64,000 nucleotides of DNA from Thiomicrospira sp. ALE5 (GTDB lineage Bacteria; Pseudomonadota; Gammaproteobacteria; Thiomicrospirales; Thiomicrospiraceae), in contig NZ_FOYY01000003.1 of assembly GCF_900112445.1 (NCBI RefSeq), forward strand, positions 186,001 through 250,000, in the 5' to 3' direction. A model generated the notes under the pieces. It was not told where the DNA came from. It saw only the letters and a program-made list of their open reading frames with translations, and did no database searches. Each line of letters begins with the position of its first letter. Position 1 is the first letter of the stretch. Shown piece by piece: positions 26,314-34,459 of the stretch. A program made the position numbers and the translations under genes.

Positions 26314-28626
26314 GTGACAGAGCAAACTTTTGCTAAGATTATTGCCAATGAATTAGCCGTGCAGCCGAATCAAGTTGCCGCCGCGATGGCGTTATTTGCT
26401 GAAGGGGCGACCGTGCCTTTTATTGCGCGTTATCGCAAAGAAGCGACGGCAGGTCTTGAGGACCATCAACTGCGTGATATTGAAGCACGCCTCGCTTACT
26501 TAACCAGCCTTGAAGAACGCAAACAAACGATTCTGAGCAGTATTGCCGCCCAGCAAAAACTCACCCCTGAACTCGAAGCCGACATTCTCGCCTGTGCAAG
26601 CAAAACGCTGTTAGAAGATTTATATCGTCCGTTTAAACCCGTGCGCAACTCAAAAGCCACCAAAGCAAAAGAAGCAGGCCTGGAGCCTTTGGCCTTGGCG
26701 CTCTTAGCTGACCCCAATCTGAACCCTGAACAGCAGGCGCAAGCCTTTATTAACCCAGAAAAAGGCATTGATTCCACCGCGACTGCGCTCAGTGGGGCGC
26801 AAGATATTCTGGTAGAGCATTTTGCACAGGCAGCAGGCCTGGTTGCACAATTGCGTGAAAGGTTATGGCGTGAAGGTGTGGTGGTGAGCACACAGATTAA
26901 AGACGCTGTGGATGAAGGCGAGAAATTTAAAGATTATTATGCTTATCAAGAAGCGATTAGCAAAGTTCCATCCCATCGTGCCTTAGCCTTGTTTCGGGGT
27001 GAAGCGGCTGCGATTTTGCGCCTTAAACTTGAACTGCCAGATCAACAGGATTATGCGGTTCACCCCTATGTAGAGCAGATGCGAGCCTTTTATCAATTAC
27101 GCATCACCAATACGCCTTGTGAAAGCTTGTTGATGCAGGCGTTGCAGCAGGCCTGGCGCTTAAAATTAGCCAAATCGCTAGAAACTGAATTATTTAGCCG
27201 TTTGCGTGAACAGGCGGAGCAAACGGCCATTGAGGTATTTGCCCACAACTTAAAAGATTTGTTACTCGCCGCCCCGGCAGGCGCCAAGGTCACTCTGGCG
27301 CTCGATCCAGGTTATCGAACCGGGGTGAAGTTAGCGGTGGTGGATCAAACCGGTAAGTTTTTGCATCAAGAGGTTATTTATCCTCATGTGCCGCAACAAC
27401 AATGGCAGCAGAGTAAAGCCATTCTGGCAAAGCTAATTAAGCAGTATCAGGTTGAGCTGGTCAGTATTGGCAATGGTACAGCGTCACGCGAAACCGATCT
27501 GTTGGTGGGTGAAACCTTGAAGGAGTTTGGGCTGACTAGCACGCAAAAGGCCATGGTTTCTGAAGCCGGTGCATCAGTTTATTCAGCATCGAGTCTAGCT
27601 CAGCAAGAGTTTCCAGATTTAGATGTGACCATTCGTGGCGCCGTATCGATTGCGCGACGTTTACAAGACCCCTTAGCAGAATTGGTCAAGATTGACCCTA
27701 AAGCAATTGGTGTCGGCCAGTATCAACATGATGTGAATCAGATTGCGTTGGCGCAAGCATTGCAGGCCACGGTTGAAGACTGTGTTAACTCGGTAGGGGT
27801 GGATTTAAATACCGCCTCGAGCGCCTTACTTTCCTATGTGTCTGGCTTATCCTCAACCCAAGCTAACAACATTGTCGCTTGGCGCGATGCCAATGGCCGC
27901 TTTAGTCAACGCAAGCAATTGCGGTTGGTGCCACGTTTAGGACCAAAAGCCTTTGAGCAGGCGGCTGGCTTTTTGCGGATTCGTGACGGTGACGATCCGC
28001 TCGATCAGTCAGCTGTTCATCCTGAATCCTATTCGATAGTGACCAAGATGGCCGCCCGCTTAGGGGTGAAAGTGGCTGATTTAATTGGTCAGCCGACCTT
28101 GATTAAGCAACTTAAATTAAATGAATTTGTGACCGACACTATTGGCTTGCCAACCCTAATGGATATAGTGGCCGAGCTTGAAAAGCCGGGGCGTGATCCG
28201 CGCCCCAGTTTTGTAACAGCGCGTTTTGACGAGTCGATCACCGAGCTTAAAGACCTTGCACCAGGCCTGGTGTTAGAAGGGGTGGTCACCAATGTGACGC
28301 ACTTCGGTGCTTTTGTTGATGTCGGCGTTCACCAAGACGGTTTGGTACATATTTCGCATTTAGCCGATCAATTTGTTTCAGACCCACATCAAGTGGTTAA
28401 AGCAGGCCAAGTGGTTAAGGTGACGGTATTGGATGTTGAAGTTGCGCGTAAACGGATTAGTTTGTCGATGAAGTCTAATCCATCGCTCAGTTCAGCAGGC
28501 CTGGCAGCGTCTGCTACTCAAAATACAGCTGATCGAAAAACCGTTGGTCAAAAACCCGCCAAAACTGCGGCAAACAATAACGGCTTTGGCACCTTGGCGG
28601 ATAAGTTTGCAGCCTTAAAGCGGTAG
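26314..28626 (+). CDS. tex: RNA-binding transcription accessory protein Tex
   Basis: A 770-residue nucleic-acid-binding protein (E. coli YhgF/Tex 773). In order: a helical N-terminal Tex domain (1-190), a YqgF/RuvC-like domain with LALDPGYRTGVKLAVVD (about 329-345), helix-hairpin-helix repeats (around 500-560), and an S1 RNA-binding domain (about 650-720, GVVTNVTHFGAFVDVGVHQDGLVHIS). The C-terminal tail is basic and low-complexity. Start is GTG 26314 with AGGAGTAAC upstream. The gene holds five CAGGCCTG palindromes, the densest cluster of the window. Function in the cell is linked to transcription and RNA turnover, not precisely known. Confidence 0.96.
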   Translation: MTEQTFAKIIANELAVQPNQVAAAMALFAEGATVPFIARYRKEATAGLEDHQLRDIEARLAYLTSLEERKQTILSSIAAQQKLTPELEADILACASKTLLEDLYRPFKPVRNSKATKAKEAGLEPLALALLADPNLNPEQQAQAFINPEKGIDSTATALSGAQDILVEHFAQAAGLVAQLRERLWREGVVVSTQIKDAVDEGEKFKDYYAYQEAISKVPSHRALALFRGEAAAILRLKLELPDQQDYAVHPYVEQMRAFYQLRITNTPCESLLMQALQQAWRLKLAKSLETELFSRLREQAEQTAIEVFAHNLKDLLLAAPAGAKVTLALDPGYRTGVKLAVVDQTGKFLHQEVIYPHVPQQQWQQSKAILAKLIKQYQVELVSIGNGTASRETDLLVGETLKEFGLTSTQKAMVSEAGASVYSASSLAQQEFPDLDVTIRGAVSIARRLQDPLAELVKIDPKAIGVGQYQHDVNQIALAQALQATVEDCVNSVGVDLNTASSALLSYVSGLSSTQANNIVAWRDANGRFSQRKQLRLVPRLGPKAFEQAAGFLRIRDGDDPLDQSAVHPESYSIVTKMAARLGVKVADLIGQPTLIKQLKLNEFVTDTIGLPTLMDIVAELEKPGRDPRPSFVTARFDESITELKDLAPGLVLEGVVTNVTHFGAFVDVGVHQDGLVHISHLADQFVSDPHQVVKAGQVVKVTVLDVEVARKRISLSMKSNPSLSSAGLAASATQNTADRKTVGQKPAKTAANNNGFGTLADKFAALKR

Positions 28627-28673
28627 CTATAAGCCCGTAAATCAAAAAACTCAGCTTATGTTTAAATTAATGG

Positions 28674-28700
28674 TATGATTTGTACATTAATGTGTACAAA
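28674..28700 (+). promoter_or_regulatory. toxin-antitoxin promoter with TGTACA operator
   Basis: The arms TTTGTACA (28679-28686) and TGTACAAA (28693-28700) form an inverted repeat with a six-base spacer. A good -10 hexamer TATGAT (28674-28679) abuts the left arm, 35 bases before the antitoxin ATG. TGTACA is the core of the known YefM operator in E. coli, so autoregulation by this antitoxin is likely. Confidence 0.75.
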
Positions 28701-28713
28701 TAAGGTGTGCGAA

Positions 28714-28959
28714 ATGAATGTGAGCGTTTCAGAATTTCGTCAACATTTGCCGCAGTATTTGAAGCAAGTGCAGCAGGGCGAAGAGGTTAAGATTGCCAAT
28801 CGCGGAAAGGTGATCGCACGGTTGGTACCAGACGATCATTTAAATAAGCAACAGCAGGCGCTAGATAAGCTTGTTGCTTGGCGCAAGGATATTGCCGTGC
28901 ATGATGTGATCGATACGCGTGGTTTGGCGGAATGGGGTCACGATGAAGATAATCTGTGA
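28714..28959 (+). CDS. Phd/YefM-family antitoxin
   Basis: An 81-residue antitoxin. MNVSVSEFRQHLPQYLKQVQQGEEVKIANRGKVIARLVP is a complete Phd/YefM DNA-binding domain, followed by a C-terminal tail that would wrap the toxin. I start it at ATG 28714, where homology begins and AAGGTG lies upstream, instead of an in-frame start inside the promoter. It overlaps the PIN toxin gene by 17 bases. It should neutralise the toxin and, with it, repress the operon through the TGTACA palindrome. Confidence 0.92.
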   Translation: MNVSVSEFRQHLPQYLKQVQQGEEVKIANRGKVIARLVPDDHLNKQQQALDKLVAWRKDIAVHDVIDTRGLAEWGHDEDNL

Positions 28960-29347
28960 CACACACGTATTAATTTTTTGGGCTTCAAGCCCTGAAAAAC
29001 TCCCAGATAAAGCGAATCAGCTTATTCGTACGGGCCTCAAGAAGGGCTCTTTAGCGTGTTCTGATATTAGCCTTTGGGAAATTGCAATGTTGGTGGACAA
29101 GAAGCGGCTGGTGTTACCACAGGCTACCAAAGCGAGTGACTATATCCAAGCGATTATTGATGCAATGGACTTAACAGTGTTGCCCATTACATCAGAGATT
29201 GCAGAGTTGGCACAGATGGATGATTTTGTTCATGGTGACCCGGCTGACAGGTTAATTGCAGCTACCACCCTTGCAAATAAGGCAACTTTGATTACCGCTG
29301 ATACCAAGTTGCACAAGGTGAAACGATTAAAGTGTGAATGGGAATAG
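28943..29347 (+). CDS. PIN-domain toxin (VapC-like)
   Basis: A 134-residue PIN-domain ribonuclease toxin. The metal-binding acidic residues are present: Asp6 (MKIICDTHVLIFW), Glu in DISLWEIAML (about 45), Asp in GDPADRLIAATTL (about 99), and Asp in LITADTKLH (about 117). ATG 28943 is inside the end of the antitoxin gene, so the two are translationally coupled. A Phd-type antitoxin with a PIN toxin is a common type II combination. PIN toxins cut tRNA or rRNA; the target here is unknown. Confidence 0.92.
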   Translation: MKIICDTHVLIFWASSPEKLPDKANQLIRTGLKKGSLACSDISLWEIAMLVDKKRLVLPQATKASDYIQAIIDAMDLTVLPITSEIAELAQMDDFVHGDPADRLIAATTLANKATLITADTKLHKVKRLKCEWE

Positions 29348-29395
29348 CTCTACCGTTAGTTTAGACTCCAGCCTCCACTGGAACCTGCATTTACT

Positions 29396-29595
29396 TTAGA
29401 GATCGTCGTCCCTGTAAGGTCTATCTCTGTCAGAACCACAGCACGGACAGACAGTATCTTGACCGGTTTCATCTGTGTATTCTATTAAGGACTGATGTTG
29501 AGCGGAATAGTCCGTATCAACTTCAATCTCTAAATATTTAAGACATTCGGGATCTGTTCCATCGTCACAACGGATTTTCTTATAACTTTTGTCAT
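29396..29595 (-). pseudogene. small CPCCG-motif protein, start codon out of frame
   Basis: The 313-base gap after the PIN toxin contains an open minus-strand frame of about 65 codons ending at TAA 29396-29398. It reads KSYKKIRCDDGTDPECLKY and ends with a CPCCGSDRDRPYRDDDL tail, strongly acidic with a zinc-knuckle-like cysteine group. It has no usable start codon in frame; an in-frame stop lies nine codons upstream. ATG 29595, with AGGA upstream, is out of phase by one base: one more A in the run just after it (29587-29590) would join it to the frame and give 66 residues. It is a decayed gene, a slippage site, or a sequencing error. Confidence 0.5.
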
Positions 29596-29714
29596 GTTTA
29601 TTTAGTCCTAACTAAAAGGGAATTTAGCACTAATTTCCCTATAAGCCAGCTGATGAGCAAGTGATGAAAATGCGGTATTATTTAGCTGTTAAGAAAACTT
29701 ATGGGGCTAAAACG

Positions 29715-30014
29715 ATGCGATTAAATCAACAGCAGATTGAAGCTATCAAAAAAACCTTTGTCCAGGTGTTCGGCTTGGGAGATGTTTATCTTTTTGGCAG
29801 TCGAGTGGATGAGCAAGCGCGCGGGGGGGATATTGATTTGTATGTTGTGCCGACCGAATTTGACAATCTAGCCTTAAAGAAAGTGGATTTTTTAGTTAAG
29901 CTGCAGCACCTAATTGGCGAACAGAAAATAGATTTGGTGTTTGACAAAGGTCAAAATCGAGCGATTGATCAATTGGCTAGACAACAAGGAATATTGTTAT
30001 GCAGTCAACATTAA
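29715..30014 (+). CDS. MNT-type nucleotidyltransferase (HEPN/MNT antitoxin)
   Basis: A 99-residue minimal nucleotidyltransferase. The active site reads FGSRVDEQARGGDIDLYV: Gly28-Ser29 and Asp39-x-Asp41. In HEPN/MNT modules this enzyme is the antitoxin, and in studied cases it adds AMP to the HEPN toxin. I start it at ATG 29715, where family homology begins; an upstream start adds 18 unrelated residues. Its stop overlaps the start of the HEPN partner gene (29999), the usual tight coupling. Confidence 0.87.
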   Translation: MRLNQQQIEAIKKTFVQVFGLGDVYLFGSRVDEQARGGDIDLYVVPTEFDNLALKKVDFLVKLQHLIGEQKIDLVFDKGQNRAIDQLARQQGILLCSQH

Positions 30015-30549
30015 GCTTAGATGCACTATTTGAGACATTAGATGCGTTATTTATTAGCTGCAAGCAGGATGAGGTGATATTAAAAATTCAGCTATAAATG
30101 CGGACTGGTTTGCAGATTATGCTAACCAACGCGTGGTAAATAGCTTTTTGTTTAATTACATTAAAATTCAGGATAAACTCGGAGCCAAGCTATTTCGGCA
30201 GTTATTGTTAGCATTACGCGAAATCGATGATGCCAGCACACCGATGATTGATATTTTGAATCGGCTAGAGAAGCTGAATATTATTGAGAGTGTTGAGCAG
30301 TGGGATAAGTTGCGTGAGATTCGCAACCTCATAACACATGAGTATCCGCTTGATATTGATGAACGATTGGAAAATATTGCACTGGCCTTAGCTGGATTTG
30401 AGCAATTAAACCAGCTCTATATCCTGGTTCAACTTCAGTTCCAGCTTTTCATCATTACTAACTTTTGGTTTCTTTGGTTTTGCCATGCTCTTAATCCTTT
30501 GGATACAGAACCTGATCGACCTCTTGCATTAAGCGGGCGGTTTCGCTGA
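29999..30549 (+). pseudogene. HEPN-like toxin gene, frameshifted and run-on at its 3' end
   Basis: ATG 29999 opens a frame (MQSTLSLDALFETLDALF) that stops at 30095-30097. The rest of the protein continues one frame over: INADWFADYANQRVVNSFLF ... WDKLREIRNLITHEYP, with the HEPN RNase motif R-x4-H. One extra A in the AAAAA run at about 30086-30090 joins the two frames exactly (ILKNSAINADWF). The second frame then reads through to 30549 into the convergent restriction gene with a composition unlike the family, so the natural C-terminus, probably just after 30420, has been lost. The partner is the nucleotidyltransferase just upstream. Confidence 0.65.
30406..30486 (-). pseudogene. 26-codon ORF fragment downstream of the restriction gene
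   Basis: Four bases after the stop of the restriction-modification gene, on the same strand, ATG 30486 opens a short frame: MAKPKKPKVSNDEKLELKL followed by seven codons to TAA 30406-30408. The Lys/Pro-rich beginning looks like a real N-terminus, and its last codons overlap the end of the HEPN coding homology. I read it as the start of a downstream gene cut off at a recombination junction near 30430. A type I HsdM-like start is one guess, not supported further. Confidence 0.35.
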
Positions 30550-33500
30550 GGGCGACGATGATTTTTTGGTAGTGCAGAATGTCGTCAAAACTCAGTTCGC
30601 GGCCTTGGCGGTCTTTCAGCCATTTTTGTGCCGGTTGATAACCGCCAATATAAAACAACCAGGCCTGGTGCGGTACGTTATCGAAGTATTGGGTGTCGTT
30701 AATCCAGACTTTGCCGTGAGTTGCGTTAATCGCTTCATAACCCGGGCTGGTTTTGGAGATTTTGCGGGTGATTTTATTATCGCCGCCGATGGGGTATTGG
30801 GTAATCGGCGTGTCGAGTAACGGCGATTCCATCAGATGCAATAATCGGATTTGGTCGCCGAGTTCGACCAGTTGCCAAAAAGTGTCCGGGTTCGGATAAG
30901 GCACACGCGGAAAATCGGTTTTCAGGAATTCTTTATAGGTGTCGCGGTAGGTGGGGCTGTGGAGTACCGCATAAATATAATCGAGTATATCGATTGGGGT
31001 GAATTGGTTTTTTTCACCACCAAGACACGAAGGCACAAAGGATTTATCCGGGTTTTCAGCGGCAAACGGCAGATTCAGCGCGGCTTCAAAGGCTTTGATT
31101 TCATCGGGGTTGAGATTGGGAATGCGTTCGCTGCCGTCTTCGGGGTAGAGGTAGAGAGGGAAAGTAAGAGTAACATCATACGCACTAAAAGACTTTCTCC
31201 CACTTAACCCATTAGTAATAAATGCTCCAACCTCATCTTTAGTTACTTTCGTTGTTAATAATGCTGTATTTGGTCTAAGCTGATGGCGCATAACTTGGTA
31301 ACGAGGATAAGCCATAAAACCTTTTGATTTTCCCGTGTAGAGCGTTTTGCGGTTATCAAATGGGCGGTAAGTTATAGATGTGATTTTGCCACTATTTTCT
31401 TTAACGTCAGCTTTTGCAAAGCCGACCTGCCAATCTCTACCGTCTTTTTTGGGAGAGTACTGTGCTCTAAAATCTTCTGCTTCTAGTTCAATGAGCGCCT
31501 GTTTTACAAGTTTGACTTCTGATTCAGTAAAGTGAATACACACGTCGTCTCTTTCTGTAGTAATACCTGTTGCATTGAGAGGCATTAAGCTTTCAATTGA
31601 AACCCCAAGTTTATAGGTGACTTCTAATTCTTGATTTTTTGGGAAGAACTCATAATTTGGCGCGACAGGGTTTAAAGTTTGGAAGTCAATCGCACTTAGG
31701 TTACGAGTTAAATAATCGTATTTTTCTTTTCGCTTTCCAAATAACTCTGCGTGATAAACCTTGCCCAACTCACCAGGCCTGGTGATATGTGAACCGTTTT
31801 TAATAAACAGGTTAATCGACACGCCCTGCATAATATCGAAGACGTTTTCATCTTTAGAGCCATCAGGGGCGGTTTCTTTCTTTTTGCTGTTGCCGTGCAA
31901 ATCTAAGATATAAATTTCGTCAAAGGTTTCAAGCAGGTGTTTGCGCATTTGGCGGTGAATCAGGCCGTCAATAAACGAGTTATTGGTAATAAAGGCCAAC
32001 ACGCCTTCACCGTTTTTTTCGATAAAGTGCTGGCCGTAACGAATAAATTTGATGTAGTCATCGGACAGCGGTTGGATATTGCGTTCGTTGAGGTCTTTTT
32101 TATAGTCTTGCACCAGGTCTTGAATCCACTCGCCTTTATTGGTGCTACTAACGGAATAAGGCGGGTTGCCAATGACCACCATGACCGGAGTGTCTTTTTT
32201 AACGGCATTGGCTTCGCGGGATTCATTACTCAACCATTGCGAAAATAGGGTGTGGGTGTCGGGGTGGTATTCTTCCAGCGAGTTGGTGAGGAAGATACGC
32301 AAGCGGTTGTCGGATTGTTTGCGTTGTTCGGCGGTGTAGCCGGTTTCGCCCAACAGCATATCGAGTTTTAAATGCGCCATCGCATAGGAAGCCATGAGCA
32401 ATTCAAAGCCGTTTAAGCGTGGGATTAAATGTTCCTCCACATAACTCGGCCAAATGCCTTGCATATGTTGAAACCGGCTTTGATAAAGGTATTTGACCAC
32501 TTCGGCTAAAAAAGTGCCCGTGCCGGTGGCTGGGTCGAGAATTTGTACGCGATGGACTTCTTTTTCATAAGTTCGCCAGCCACTTTTTGTCCGGTTATCT
32601 TTCACTTGAGACTGCAGTTCAATTTTCGTTTTGCTGGTGTCTGCCAGGCCATCTTTTAAACCGAATTTGGTTTTTAAAATTTCATCGACTGCACGCACAA
32701 TAAAACTGACCACCGGTTCGGGCGTGTACCAAACCCCACGCGATTTACGCAAAGACGGATCGTATTTGGCGAGAAAGGTTTCGTAAAAATGAATAATCGG
32801 GTCGGTTTGCGCGGTGCTTTTGCCATAGCCATGCAGAATACTTTTAACATCGGTATGGCGAAACACTTCGGCGAGGTTATCGACGGTGGTGAGGATGCGG
32901 TCGTCAATATTGTGTCCGGCAATCGACTGGAATAGATTACGCAATAATGGATTGGATTTTGGAATCAGGCGCGCTGCTTCGTCGCGGTCGAAAGTTTGTA
33001 AATCCGGGTCGTGATAACGCGCGGCGAACATACCATAAGCGAGGGTTTGCGCATAGAGATCCGCAAACTGTTTGGGTTCGAGATCGTGAATCAACATATC
33101 GCGAAAAATGTGATATTGATTGGTGAGTTCGCTTTGGGTGTTATTTTCGAGGTCGGCGTTGAGGGCGGCTTCCAGAATACTTTCTAATAAACGTGCTTTG
33201 CCCGCCATCAATTCGGCAAGTTTGCCGGGGTTTTTAATCGCTTGGGTGACCTTGATGGAGAAGTCACGAATATGGCTTTCAAATAGGTTGATGGCCTGGT
33301 GGTCAATCTCGTATTTTTGCGGGTTATCAAACGCGGGTTGCGCTAAACGCACCTCGGCGACTTTTTCGCCTTCAACAAAAAACTGAAACCAGATATAGTC
33401 GGTGATGATGAGGTTATCGAGGGCTTTCTTGTAACGATTAAATTGTTCGTTGTAGCCTTTGTGATTCAGGTCTTTGCCGACATCTTTCGCTTCGATATAG

Positions 33501-33697
33501 CCAATGGGTACGGTTTTGCGGGTGACAACGAAATCCGGGTTGCCGCAGTCGGTGATTTTTGAAGGTTCGTTGGTGATTTTGCAGTCGGGAAGCAGGTGCG
33601 ACAAGAGTTGTTCTAAATCAGCGCGAAAGGTGTGTTCGCTGGTGTGGCCGTCTGCCAAGCGTGAATTAATCTTGTCGATATACTGAATAACATTCAT
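30491..33697 (-). CDS. type IIG-like single-chain restriction-modification enzyme
   Basis: A 1068-residue protein that combines nuclease and N6-adenine methyltransferase. The N-terminal PD-(D/E)xK nuclease shows Asp55 (NPDFVV) and Glu69-Ala-Lys71 (GYIEAK). A helical linker follows, then the gamma-class methylase with motif I DPATGTGTF (388-396) and motif IV NPPY (511-514). The C-terminal third is the likely target-recognition region, ending in family-typical HSPTYRDTYKEFLKTDFPRVPYP. No separate specificity subunit or helicase is seen. A dispersed-repeat copy (31015-31040) is read as coding sequence near residue 890, and two CAGGCCTG copies lie in the gene. Confidence 0.9.
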   Translation of the reverse strand: MNVIQYIDKINSRLADGHTSEHTFRADLEQLLSHLLPDCKITNEPSKITDCGNPDFVVTRKTVPIGYIEAKDVGKDLNHKGYNEQFNRYKKALDNLIITDYIWFQFFVEGEKVAEVRLAQPAFDNPQKYEIDHQAINLFESHIRDFSIKVTQAIKNPGKLAELMAGKARLLESILEAALNADLENNTQSELTNQYHIFRDMLIHDLEPKQFADLYAQTLAYGMFAARYHDPDLQTFDRDEAARLIPKSNPLLRNLFQSIAGHNIDDRILTTVDNLAEVFRHTDVKSILHGYGKSTAQTDPIIHFYETFLAKYDPSLRKSRGVWYTPEPVVSFIVRAVDEILKTKFGLKDGLADTSKTKIELQSQVKDNRTKSGWRTYEKEVHRVQILDPATGTGTFLAEVVKYLYQSRFQHMQGIWPSYVEEHLIPRLNGFELLMASYAMAHLKLDMLLGETGYTAEQRKQSDNRLRIFLTNSLEEYHPDTHTLFSQWLSNESREANAVKKDTPVMVVIGNPPYSVSSTNKGEWIQDLVQDYKKDLNERNIQPLSDDYIKFIRYGQHFIEKNGEGVLAFITNNSFIDGLIHRQMRKHLLETFDEIYILDLHGNSKKKETAPDGSKDENVFDIMQGVSINLFIKNGSHITRPGELGKVYHAELFGKRKEKYDYLTRNLSAIDFQTLNPVAPNYEFFPKNQELEVTYKLGVSIESLMPLNATGITTERDDVCIHFTESEVKLVKQALIELEAEDFRAQYSPKKDGRDWQVGFAKADVKENSGKITSITYRPFDNRKTLYTGKSKGFMAYPRYQVMRHQLRPNTALLTTKVTKDEVGAFITNGLSGRKSFSAYDVTLTFPLYLYPEDGSERIPNLNPDEIKAFEAALNLPFAAENPDKSFVPSCLGGEKNQFTPIDILDYIYAVLHSPTYRDTYKEFLKTDFPRVPYPNPDTFWQLVELGDQIRLLHLMESPLLDTPITQYPIGGDNKITRKISKTSPGYEAINATHGKVWINDTQYFDNVPHQAWLFYIGGYQPAQKWLKDRQGRELSFDDILHYQKIIVALSETARLMQEVDQVLYPKD
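31015..31040. repeat. dispersed ACCACCAAGACACGAAGG-type repeat inside the restriction gene
   Basis: CACCACCAAGACACGAAGG and the following CACAAAG match the widespread bacterial repeat class built of ACCACGAAGACACGAAG units. It lies inside the restriction-modification gene, in a region rich in variable residues just before a conserved TPIDILDYIYAVLHSPTYR segment, and is read as SFVPSCLGGEK without breaking the frame. Confidence 0.5.
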
Positions 33698-33745
33698 GGT
33701 CTACGTGTTCCAACATGTAACTCGTACCTAATCTGGCACAAGGGC

Positions 33746-34459
33746 TTAATATATAGCTATATCATCCTGTTTTTGTTGCTTAAAACAGGCGTTAACTATT
33801 CGCTCGGCGGCAGACTCAACTGTTTCATTTTGGCAGGGTGGCTCGCCAGGAAAAAGCTTAGATCTGAAATGACCTGCTAAAGGGGGGAGTTGGGCAATAA
33901 TGGCTTTTATGGCTGGGTTTTCGATGGCGGTTAATTTGATCAGCTGCTCTAATCCTGCTTTTGCAACGGCATAGGCGCCATAATAGGCATTGGGTTTTTG
34001 TACGGCTTGATCGGAAATAGCTACTAACCAGGCCTGGTTGTCTTTATCGTGACCGGCTGTCAGTTTGGGCAAACAGCTTTGGATCAGATGGAAATTGGCA
34101 TTCAGATTGGTTTGCATCACCTCATACCATTGCAGAGGATCAAAATGCTCGATGGGTGTGAGTGCCGGTAGGATCCCTGCATTCAGAAATACGCCATCTA
34201 GTTGCTTAAATTCAGCTAGTCCTGATTCAAGTTGCATGAACTCGTCTTGAGCAGAACCGGCTAAATCCATTGGAAAAAGATAAACATTGCCCCAGTTGTC
34301 TGCCGCCAATTCATCATAAAGTTGATTAAGTGCTTTGAGTTCTTTATCAATCAAAATAAGTTGATGATTTTGTTGGTGTAGTGCTTTGGCTAATGCTTGG
34401 CCTAAACCATGCGCTGCACCGGTAATTAAAAAGGTTTTTTGAGTGGAAATATCATTCAT
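33746..34459 (-). CDS. short-chain dehydrogenase/reductase (YciK-like)
   Basis: A 237-residue Rossmann-fold oxidoreductase. The cofactor-binding motif TGAAHGLG (13-20), NAGI (about 93-96) and the active-site Tyr-x3-Lys (AYAVAKAG) are present. The substrate is unknown. The gene overlaps the phosphatase gene mupP by four bases and follows ubiG; the same ubiG-mupP-yciK order occurs in Pseudomonas, which supports naming it YciK-like. One CAGGCCTG copy is read Gln-Ala-Trp. Confidence 0.88.
   Translation of the reverse strand: MNDISTQKTFLITGAAHGLGQALAKALHQQNHQLILIDKELKALNQLYDELAADNWGNVYLFPMDLAGSAQDEFMQLESGLAEFKQLDGVFLNAGILPALTPIEHFDPLQWYEVMQTNLNANFHLIQSCLPKLTAGHDKDNQAWLVAISDQAVQKPNAYYGAYAVAKAGLEQLIKLTAIENPAIKAIIAQLPPLAGHFRSKLFPGEPPCQNETVESAAERIVNACFKQQKQDDIAIY

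Noticed and set aside
30851-33686. Several plus-strand ORFs of 60-118 codons opposite the restriction-modification gene
   Set aside because: They are antisense shadows of a clearly coding frame and lack ribosome sites and recognisable domains.
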